DNA of 12,540 nt from NCBI GenBank assembly GCA_900554345.1, contig USHH01000044.1:1-12540 (forward strand). The letters are read 5' to 3'. The position numbers and the translations under genes were made by a program. Shown piece after piece: positions 1 to 5,816 of the stretch (positions are counted from its first letter, which is position 1; each line of letters starts with the position of its first letter). The notes beneath the pieces were generated by a model that saw only the letters and a list, made by a program, of their open reading frames with translations, was not told the DNA's origin and did not search any database. The stretch comes from an uncultured Bacteroidales bacterium (GTDB lineage Bacteria; Bacteroidota; Bacteroidia; Bacteroidales; Muribaculaceae).

Positions 1-114
1 CCCGGCGACGAGATCTACATGGCCAATGTGCGCAACGGCATCCTCTACGGGGGCCAGTATAAGTCGCAGGCCGGCCAGGAAAAGGCTCTCAGCGGACTGA
101 AGGTGCGCCTCTGA
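1..114 (+). CDS. 3' end of an unrecognised protein (partial)
   Basis: Frame 1 is open from the window edge and ends in TGA at 112-114, leaving 37 codons. The tail begins PGDEIYMANVRNG and ends LSGLKVRL. Codon use (GC-rich third positions, GGC/CTC/AAG) matches the genes that follow, and the stop lies only 36 bases before the next ATG, so it is probably an earlier gene of the same operon. The fragment is too short to assign a family. It has no C-terminal anchor, no membrane span and no recognisable catalytic motif. Confidence 0.7.
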   Translation, partial: PGDEIYMANVRNGILYGGQYKSQAGQEKALSGLKVRL

Positions 115-150
115 CCACCGTCATCCCGGCAATCCGCAACATGACCGACG

Positions 151-1137
151 ATGAAAGCCTATCTTAGACAGACAATACTGACGTGCATACTCCTCGCGGC
201 CGCGATAACGGCGGTCGCGGGGAACGCGCCGTCGCCGGCCCCGGTGGAGAAATGCGACCTCTTCACCACGGAGCTGAAGCAGATGCTGCCTCCCGAGATC
301 GCGGACTTCGTGGAGAGATATCTCCATCAGCGCCTATATGCCGACAAGGATGCGGCCGAGACGCGCAGGCGTCTCGATTTCGACGAGGTGGAATGCTCTT
401 TCCCGCTTACCCCCGCCTCTGTCGATGCCCTCAGGGAGGCCGACGGCATGAGCATCCTCCTCGAGAGGGGACGCCGCTACCGCATCAGCTGGCTGCGCGG
501 CGAGCAGACCATAGGAGAGATGGGATTCCCGGCCTCCTTCAACCTCATACTCTTCACCAACCAGAAGAAGAGCTATGAATGGCTATGCGGCCGCCTCCGC
601 GAGCTCGCGGGGCGGAAGAGAGACGACGCCATCCGCTATGTCGGCCACAGACCCGACGGCCGGCGCAAGCCCTTCTGCCGCCCCGGAGTGGAGTTCTATC
701 TCGGCCATCTCACCTCCGACATATATCTCGACAGCGTCTCGGGACGCCCAGTGTGGTCGGAGGAATTCGCTCCCCAGTCGCTGGCCAACCTCTTCGTAGA
801 CCCGCGCCCTGTAGCCGACATCGACGCCGAGGTCTCCGTGAAGTCATACACCGGCGACACCGAGACCATACGCCTGCCGTTCAGCACGCTGCGGGAATTT
901 CTGGAGGAGAGCGGCACCCACCCCTACTTCGGCGTCAGCTCCGGGCCCGACGCCTCCGGCTCTTTCGAGGCCGTGGCCGTCTACCACAATCCCACCGTGG
1001 CCTACCTCCACAAGATGGAGCTCACGGTGAAGCCCGGGGAGCTTTGGCTCGGAGACGGCGCCCGCCCCGCCGTCAGCATCGAGCTGATGCCCTACATCAA
1101 GCTCCACAATCTCGACGACCTCTGGGGCGAGAAATAG
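151..1137 (+). CDS. Exported protein of unknown function (328 aa)
   Basis: I do not recognise the family. Residues 1-24 form a signal peptide: basic start (MKAYLRQ), hydrophobic core ILTCILLAAAI, and a likely signal peptidase I site after AVAG. There is no lipobox, so a soluble periplasmic or secreted protein is expected. The mature part is mixed and charged: a helical region around 36-80, then probable beta-rich segments (about 85-150 and 215-328). The three mature cysteines (about residues 35, 82 and 146) and a fourth near 176 do not form a metal-site pattern that I can name. The ATG at 151 is chosen because it directly precedes the signal peptide; no strong Shine-Dalgarno is visible, which is normal in Bacteroidota. 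It sits 36 bases after the previous stop and 28 before the next start, so it is probably co-transcribed. The gene call is secure; the function is open. Confidence 0.85.
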   Translation: MKAYLRQTILTCILLAAAITAVAGNAPSPAPVEKCDLFTTELKQMLPPEIADFVERYLHQRLYADKDAAETRRRLDFDEVECSFPLTPASVDALREADGMSILLERGRRYRISWLRGEQTIGEMGFPASFNLILFTNQKKSYEWLCGRLRELAGRKRDDAIRYVGHRPDGRRKPFCRPGVEFYLGHLTSDIYLDSVSGRPVWSEEFAPQSLANLFVDPRPVADIDAEVSVKSYTGDTETIRLPFSTLREFLEESGTHPYFGVSSGPDASGSFEAVAVYHNPTVAYLHKMELTVKPGELWLGDGARPAVSIELMPYIKLHNLDDLWGEK

Positions 1138-1165
1138 TTTTCACCTCTCATAACACTCAATCACA

Positions 1166-2056
1166 ATGAGACCAATCATATTCATATCCGGCATCATGCT
1201 CGCGATATCCGGCCTCACCTCCACCGCCGGCGCCCAGTCGGTGAAAGACATCATGGGTGACAGGACGGGCGCCTATATCTACGCCCAGGCCACCGACGTC
1301 TCGGCCGACGATGCGCTTAGCCGCGCGGCAGAGGAACTCAGCGCCCGCGTCGACACCTACATCGGCGCCAACAAGCTCAAGACCGTCAACGGCGCCTGGC
1401 GCGAATGGATCAAGCGCATCATCAACGAGAAATACGGCCGCACACGCGTCTTCCTCTACCTCTCGGTGACCGACCTCAAAGTGCCGCCGCGCCATAACCC
1501 GGATGATGCCGCCCTGCAGGCCGGCATGGCCTCACAACAGGCCGGTCTGGCCGCCCAGGAGGCCAGTCTGGAACAGCAGGAGGCCGGCCTGCAGGCCCAG
1601 GAAGCACAGATACAGGCTCAGGAGGACATTATCAAGGCTCACGATGAGGCCATCCAGGAGCAGTATGACGCCATGGTCGAGGCAGACGCCCGAAAAGCCG
1701 AAGCCGATGAAATCATGGCTGAGTCATCGGGCGAGCCCGAGACCGAAGAGACAGCCGTGGCCGAGACCGATTCCTCGGTATTGGCCGAGGGCCCCCTCGC
1801 CGACCTCATTCTCAAGATCGTCACCGGCAAAGACGTCACGTCGCTCCTCGCCAAGGCAAAGAACATGCGCGTCATAAGCCTCTACGGCAACACCGACAGC
1901 AAATACATGCCCCACGCCTACCTCGTGTATGACGACGGCGGCACGACCCGCGTCTACTCCCCTATCCGTAAAGACGGCACCCGCCTCAGTTTTCCCGACG
2001 GCGCCTCCCTCACCTCCCCGGCCGGAAGGCTCGTGGCCTGGTTTCTGAAGAAATGA
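1166..2056 (+). CDS. Exported protein with LPP20-like N-terminal region and seven-heptad Gln/Ala-rich helix
   Basis: The signal peptide spans residues 1-23, with a clear AGA|QS cleavage site. Residues 30-107 (AYIYAQATDVSADDALSRAAEEL, then VFLYLSVTDL) resemble the LPP20/FlgT-type fold, in which an 'Ax..Eg...eeA...A...L' helix is followed by a strand; this is my recollection of the family, not a search result. Residues 118-166 are seven consecutive heptads with M, L or I at the fourth position and Gln or His at the seventh, predicted to be a long alpha-helix or coiled coil. An acidic linker follows (about 185-207), then a small domain (208-296) with probable beta strands (MRVISLYG, AYLVYDD, TRVYSP). 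There is no lipobox. It is probably a periplasmic, possibly oligomeric, structural or scaffold protein. It starts 28 bases after the previous stop and ends 16 before the next start, which suggests one operon. No enzyme active site is visible. Confidence 0.87.
   Translation: MRPIIFISGIMLAISGLTSTAGAQSVKDIMGDRTGAYIYAQATDVSADDALSRAAEELSARVDTYIGANKLKTVNGAWREWIKRIINEKYGRTRVFLYLSVTDLKVPPRHNPDDAALQAGMASQQAGLAAQEASLEQQEAGLQAQEAQIQAQEDIIKAHDEAIQEQYDAMVEADARKAEADEIMAESSGEPETEETAVAETDSSVLAEGPLADLILKIVTGKDVTSLLAKAKNMRVISLYGNTDSKYMPHAYLVYDDGGTTRVYSPIRKDGTRLSFPDGASLTSPAGRLVAWFLKK
1517..1663 (+). repeat. Seven in-register heptads (imperfect 21-base coding repeat)
   Basis: Residues 118-166 of the 296-residue protein divide into seven consecutive 7-residue units: QAGMASQ, QAGLAAQ, EASLEQQ, EAGLQAQ, EAQIQAQ, EDIIKAH, DEAIQEQ. 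The first position is Q/E/D, the fourth is M/L/I and the seventh is Q (H once). At the DNA level the units are diverged 21-base repeats built around CAG-GAG-GCC codons, with the central units most alike, consistent with tandem duplication followed by drift. Only one position per heptad is strongly hydrophobic, so the helix could be an Ala-rich coil or a polar surface helix rather than a classical leucine zipper. Confidence 0.85.
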
Positions 2057-2072
2057 TTAAAACCCCAAGAAG

Positions 2073-3050
2073 ATGCATCTGAATATTAAATCCATAATGC
2101 TGCTCCTCGCATGCCTCACGGGCCTGGCGGCGACAGCCAAAGACCATACGGTCGACGTGGAGGTGGCATACGGCCTCAACCACGATCCGGCGCTCAAGGC
2201 AAAGGTGGAGCACAACGCCTCCGCCATCATCACGGCGCTCAACCGCGCGGCCGACCTCGGCGAAGGCGTGAACTACACCGGAATCGACATCACCACCGAG
2301 GCCAAGGCCGCCCTCAACAACCTCCTCATCGGCAAGAAGATCGCCTACGCCTCTTTCGACGACGACTTCAACACCCCGGTCTCGGAGAAGGTGGCCAGAA
2401 ACCAGTTTGGAGAGTATGAGCTCCGCAACATACCGGTGCTCTTCATCGACAGCGAGAATCCCGACGACGCCAACTACGAGGAGATAGGCATCACCTTCAG
2501 CCCCAAGGGGGTGATCGAGAACGTCTACATCACCATCGAGCGCGAGCAATACAACAAGATCCTCAAGGGGATGACCGAGGTGAAGGACGAGAGCAACCGC
2601 CTCGCCATCCTCTCGTGGATGGAGGCTCTCGCCACCGCCTACCACGAGAAGGACCTCAACTGGTTTAAGACCTTCCTCAGCGACGACGTGCTCGTGGTGA
2701 CCGGCTCACGCAAATACACCCCCAACGGCGAGACCTTCACCTATACCGAATACGACAAGGCCGGATATCTCCAGAAACTCGACAGATGCTTCAAGGTCAA
2801 TCCGGTGATTGAGGTGAAATTCAACGACATCACCGTCATGGGCCACGCCCTCGACGACAAGGGGCGCTACTACGCCGTGGAGTGCGTGCAGTCGTGGAGC
2901 GCCACACATTATTCCGATGTCGGACGCCTCTTCGTGGTGTGGGACTTCGGCCACCCCTCCGGCCCGCAGATCCTCTTCCGCGGTTGGACCGAGATGGACG
3001 ACCCGAAGAAATTCAACATCTACGAGATGCCTCTGCTGCTTGAGAAATGA
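2073..3050 (+). CDS. Exported protein with C-terminal NTF2/SnoaL-like domain
   Basis: The signal peptide is residues 1-22 (hydrophobic core IMLLLACLTGLAA, cleavage after ATA). The N-terminal part (23-165) is a helix (LKAKVEHNASAIITALNRA) followed by strands, and I know it only as a Bacteroidales-type domain without a named function. Residues about 175-306 fit the NTF2/SnoaL (DUF4440-like) cone fold: the opening helix LSWMEALATAYHEKDLNWFK, then FLSDDVLVVTG, a YLQKL helix, and closing strands VKFNDITV, YYAVECVQSW, GRLFVVWDF and ILFRGWTE. I recall Bacteroides and Prevotella proteins with the same 'SDDALI..G ... YSDVGYLFLLWDF ... VRTW' pattern. Such domains may be enzymes or ligand-binding modules; no catalytic set is evident. 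The stop overlaps the next start by four bases (ATGA), so translation is probably coupled to the PEGA-like protein. Confidence 0.87.
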   Translation: MHLNIKSIMLLLACLTGLAATAKDHTVDVEVAYGLNHDPALKAKVEHNASAIITALNRAADLGEGVNYTGIDITTEAKAALNNLLIGKKIAYASFDDDFNTPVSEKVARNQFGEYELRNIPVLFIDSENPDDANYEEIGITFSPKGVIENVYITIEREQYNKILKGMTEVKDESNRLAILSWMEALATAYHEKDLNWFKTFLSDDVLVVTGSRKYTPNGETFTYTEYDKAGYLQKLDRCFKVNPVIEVKFNDITVMGHALDDKGRYYAVECVQSWSATHYSDVGRLFVVWDFGHPSGPQILFRGWTEMDDPKKFNIYEMPLLLEK

Positions 3051-4867
3051 TGAGACCTCCCGCCCACACAGTCATCCGGGAAAGCCGACTGAGAACCATC
3101 GCGGCTCTCCTGGTGTGTCTTTTCGCCTCCGGCGCGAGCGCACAGCTCTCCACCCTCGTGCCCAGGACGATGACCCACCTCACGACTCCCAACAACGGCT
3201 CTCTGAAGGCGGCTCACCTCGAGATCGTCTTCTCCGAGCCGCTCGAGGGGGTGGAGGTGATCCCCGACTCGCAGAACGCCTCTCCCGACCCCTCCTATCC
3301 CACGCAGCCAGGCAAGGCGCACGCCAGAGCCCTCTCCGTGGAGCAGGCCGGGGTCTTCGCACGCAAGGTGACCGTGGTGCATCCCGATTTCGCCCCCTGC
3401 GTCATCATGTTCGACTCCATCGGCTTCACCGATAAGGTGAAGGCAGGAGAACACTACCTCATAGAGGTGGAGGTGCCCGGAATGACGCTCGTGGAGGCCA
3501 ACAAGGCCTTCTACAACCTCGACTTCCCCACGGCTGCGGCCCGCTATCAGGAATATCTCGACAGCGGCGACGGGAAAGACGCCAGCCTCGCCGCGCAGCG
3601 CCTCGCAGTCATCGCCGAGCTCGCCGACGCCAACAACCTTCTCGCCGCCAACATCGACTCGAAGGAGAGGGCCACCCTCTTCCGCTGCATGAAGGCCGCC
3701 GAGATGATCCACGACAAGACGCGCTCGCCGAAGGCCTACGAGCTCTACCGCGTCTTCCGCAAGCGGCTGTTCCCTTTCAGGGCCATTTCGGAATACGACG
3801 ACGAGGGTGTGACGCAGCTCGCCATCGACACCGTCTACCACAAGCAGGGCGACAACCGCCCCATGTCCGACTCCCGGCTGCCGAAGGTCGACGGGCAGCC
3901 CTACTACTCCTGGATCAACGTCGGCATCGACCTCGACGACGTCTCCTTCACAGGTGGCGACCAGTTCCTTCCCGCCGAGCGCGTCGACGGCGACTACCGG
4001 CTCTACGTGCCGAAGGGCACCGCCGCGGCAGGCCCGATCACAATCCACCACCCCGACTGCGAGCCTCTTGTCTTCTCGCTCGCCGACTACGGCATACCGC
4101 AGGTCGGCGCAGCCAGCGTCTACGTCGTGAAGGTGGCCACTCCTCCGGCACTCCTCATCGAGGCAAACCGCGCCTTCGGCAACCTCGACTTCGCCACCGC
4201 CGGCGCGCTCTACGAGGAAATCCTCATGCAGGGCAACGCCCACGGCGAGGAGGCCCTCACTACGGCCGGCGACCGCCTTGAGGTCGTCAGGGGCCTGGTG
4301 GAAAACGACGCCACGGCCCGCTGGAAGGCGCTGCGAAAGGAAATCTCCGCAAAGGGATCGACTTTCTCGCGCTCCGAGCTTTCCGACAAGTGTCTCGTGC
4401 TCGCCACCATGGCCGAGACATTCGACCGCCACGGAGTGCCCGGCATGCAGCGCAAGGCCGCCAACTACCGGCGCCTCGCCAAAGACTACCGGACTGCCCT
4501 TTTCATCACCGTCAGCGCCATGCAGAGCGATGACCACGGCAAGCCCGTCTTCGACGCCGGAGGCGAATATGAGGTCTACAGGAATAAGGAATTCTTCCTC
4601 GAGTTCGACAAGTCGGAATTCGGCGGCGACGAGCTACGCGTCGCGATGAAGACGTCGACGCCTGGCCTCTTCAAGCGCTATCTTCCCGGAGAGGTGTCGC
4701 AGTGGTTTGCGGCGCATCCCTACAAGAGCCTGAAGGTGAAGCCAGTGGCGCGCGTATACAGGAACGGGGGATACAGTTGGGAGAGGATCGGCGACGACTT
4801 CGACCTCTACTCCGACAAAGATGCCCGCTCCTTCTCCATCACGCTCTACCTCAAATCCCCTGAATAA
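3047..4867 (+). CDS. Exported protein with two PEGA-like plus TPR-like modules (606 aa)
   Basis: The signal peptide ends at about residue 32 (core TIAALLVCLFASG, cleavage ASA|QL). The protein has two copies of one module about 223 residues apart. Each has a PEGA-like beta module with an HPD motif (112-114 and 335-337) and a closing strand (YLIEVEVP at 137-144, YVVKVATP at 359-366), followed by a TPR-like helix pair (EANKAFYNLDFPTAAARY at 150, EANRAFGNLDFATAGALY at 372) and a helical bundle. The ADYGI segment in copy two (346-350) matches a pattern I recall in Bacteroidota PEGA-like proteins. Residues 485-606 form a separate C-terminal domain, probably beta-rich. PEGA modules are known as surface or periplasmic binding or structural domains, so a scaffold or envelope-binding role is plausible but inferred. 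The start overlaps the upstream stop (ATGA), favouring the ATG at 3047 and coupled expression. Confidence 0.88.
   Translation: MMRPPAHTVIRESRLRTIAALLVCLFASGASAQLSTLVPRTMTHLTTPNNGSLKAAHLEIVFSEPLEGVEVIPDSQNASPDPSYPTQPGKAHARALSVEQAGVFARKVTVVHPDFAPCVIMFDSIGFTDKVKAGEHYLIEVEVPGMTLVEANKAFYNLDFPTAAARYQEYLDSGDGKDASLAAQRLAVIAELADANNLLAANIDSKERATLFRCMKAAEMIHDKTRSPKAYELYRVFRKRLFPFRAISEYDDEGVTQLAIDTVYHKQGDNRPMSDSRLPKVDGQPYYSWINVGIDLDDVSFTGGDQFLPAERVDGDYRLYVPKGTAAAGPITIHHPDCEPLVFSLADYGIPQVGAASVYVVKVATPPALLIEANRAFGNLDFATAGALYEEILMQGNAHGEEALTTAGDRLEVVRGLVENDATARWKALRKEISAKGSTFSRSELSDKCLVLATMAETFDRHGVPGMQRKAANYRRLAKDYRTALFITVSAMQSDDHGKPVFDAGGEYEVYRNKEFFLEFDKSEFGGDELRVAMKTSTPGLFKRYLPGEVSQWFAAHPYKSLKVKPVARVYRNGGYSWERIGDDFDLYSDKDARSFSITLYLKSPE
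3368..3619 (+). repeat. PEGA-like/TPR-like module, copy 1
   Basis: Encodes residues 108-191 of the 606-residue protein. Landmarks are VTVVHPDFAPCVIMFDSIG, the closing strand HYLIEVEVP, and the helix pair ANKAFYNLDFPTAAARYQEYL. It aligns with copy 2 (4037-4285) with a single one-residue offset. This copy is the more diverged one: it has FDSIGF where copy 2 has the usual ADYGI. Confidence 0.75.
4037..4285 (+). repeat. PEGA-like/TPR-like module, copy 2
   Basis: Encodes residues 331-413 of the same protein. Landmarks are ITIHHPDCEPLVFSLADYGI, the closing strand VYVVKVATP, and the helix pair ANRAFGNLDFATAGALYEEIL. It matches copy 1 at the HPD motif and at the NLDF-x-TA turn. The region just before it (about 285-330, YSWINVGIDLDDVSF to YRLYVPKG) completes the beta module as in other Bacteroidota PEGA-like proteins. 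Confidence 0.75.
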
Positions 4868-4883
4868 TCAGAAGTCCCTCACT

Positions 4884-4946
4884 CTCTTGACTCTTAACTC
4901 TTGACTCTTGACTCTTAACTCTTAACTTTTGACTCTTAACTCTTTA
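4884..4946. repeat. Nine tandem heptamers (consensus CTCTTRA)
   Basis: Nine contiguous 7-base units fill most of the 91-base gap between the 606- and 281-residue genes. Seven match CTCTTRA exactly (R = A or G); unit 7 is CTTTTGA and unit 9 is CTCTTTA. The array ends 12 bases before the ATG at 4959. It is pyrimidine-rich on the + strand and unlike the GC-rich coding DNA around it. It creates a TTG at 4929 in frame with the next gene, which I regard as accidental. No hairpin is seen in it. The unit length makes slippage-driven copy-number change plausible, which would alter leader length and spacing rather than reading frame. Confidence 0.93.
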
Positions 4947-4958
4947 AAAAATATACTT

Positions 4959-5804
4959 ATGAGAAAAACTGTCCTTACAGCAATTGCTGCCATCCTCCTT
5001 TCCACGGGCTACACCCTGACGGCATCCATCCACCGCATGAACCCCGCTCCCGGAATCTCCGCCACCCTCTCTGCCGACGACGAGACCGAGCAGGAGCGCA
5101 AGGCCCGCGAGAAAGCCGAGAAAGAGCTCCGCAAGAAAGAGGAGAAAGAGCGTAAGGCCCGTGAGAAGGCCGAGAAAGAGCTCGCGAAGAAAAACAAGGA
5201 GCCGAAGACGGCCGACGAGATCATCGCCCTTCTCCAGGCCCTTGAATGGAAGAAACCCGCGCGCAGCGGCCTCGACGTCGACCGGTATTACGACAAGGCC
5301 GACGAGTTCTTCACCCTCCTCCGCACCGTAAGCGACAGCGTCACGATCTATCGCCCCGTGAAGGTGACCACCCCGAGCGGACGCGTCGAGGTGCTCCCCG
5401 TCGACAACACCGGCAAGTTCCGGAAGAAAGGCGAGGCCTTCGACCAGGCTCTCGAGACCGCCGGATACATGGTGTCGCTCACCACCCAGAGCGCCGTGCT
5501 CGCCGCCGAGACCCTCGCCCACTCGGTGCAGATAGCGCAGGACGCCATCCCGTTCGTGGGAAACAAAGACCGCAAGGCGGCCAACGTGCAGATCGCCAAG
5601 GCCACCAAGGCCTTCCCCCTGCTCAAGCAGCTGATGAACTCCCAGCGCAACATGGCGCAGCGGTATTTCCGTCCGAAGAACGTGGAGATCACCGACAGCG
5701 TCGACGAGGTGATCACCACCGAGGAGATCGACTTCATGGAGACCCAGGATATGACCGACGAGGAGCTCAACGCCTATATCGAGGCCGAGATGGCCGAATC
5801 CTGA
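4959..5804 (+). CDS. Exported charged-helix protein of unknown function (281 aa)
   Basis: I choose the ATG at 4959. It begins a good signal peptide (MRKTVLTAIAAILLSTGYTL, cleavage near residue 22) and follows an AT-rich leader (TTTAAAAAATATACTT). An in-frame TTG at 4929 would add ten residues read from the heptamer array and bury the signal peptide. Residues 42-82 are a highly charged Glu/Lys/Arg helix containing two 18-residue copies that both begin ERKAREKAEKEL. The rest (about 85-245) is mostly helical with a central Ala-rich stretch (SAVLAAETLAHSVQIAQDA), and the C-terminus (about 245-281) is strongly acidic (TTEEIDFMETQDMTDEEL). I recognise no family, active site or lipobox. It is probably a periplasmic helical protein. 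It ends 12 bases before the regulator gene, so the two are almost certainly co-transcribed. Confidence 0.87.
   Translation: MRKTVLTAIAAILLSTGYTLTASIHRMNPAPGISATLSADDETEQERKAREKAEKELRKKEEKERKAREKAEKELAKKNKEPKTADEIIALLQALEWKKPARSGLDVDRYYDKADEFFTLLRTVSDSVTIYRPVKVTTPSGRVEVLPVDNTGKFRKKGEAFDQALETAGYMVSLTTQSAVLAAETLAHSVQIAQDAIPFVGNKDRKAANVQIAKATKAFPLLKQLMNSQRNMAQRYFRPKNVEITDSVDEVITTEEIDFMETQDMTDEELNAYIEAEMAES
5094..5201 (+). repeat. Two 18-residue charged repeats (54-base direct repeat)
   Basis: Residues 46-63 and 64-81 of the 281-residue protein are adjacent copies. Both begin ERKAREKAEKEL; the first continues RKKEEK and the second AKKNKE. The DNA copies start at 5094 and 5148 and differ mainly at third codon positions (CGC/CGT, AAA/AAG) and near the end. 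The pattern of alternating E and K/R suits a single alpha-helix or a short coiled coil. Confidence 0.88.
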
Positions 5805-5816
5805 TAATTCCAGACC

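Noticed and set aside
3020..4537. Long antisense open frame (505 codons) opposite the 606-residue gene
   Set aside because: It is a shadow of GC-rich codon use. The predicted protein is rich in His, Gly, Glu and Val without domains or a signal peptide, while the + strand frame has a signal peptide and duplicated domains.
4884..4946. Heptamer array as a CRISPR
   Set aside because: Units are 7 bases with no spacers, and no cas gene is present.
4929..4958. TTG start adding ten residues to the 281-residue protein
   Set aside because: The extension is read from the heptamer array and would displace the signal peptide; the ATG at 4959 gives a normal one.
4928..4961. Promoter formed by TTTG in the heptamer array and TACTTATG before the 281-residue gene
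   Set aside because: The spacer is 22 bases and the -7-like box overlaps the start codon, so transcription would begin inside the gene. Another promoter in the array is not excluded.
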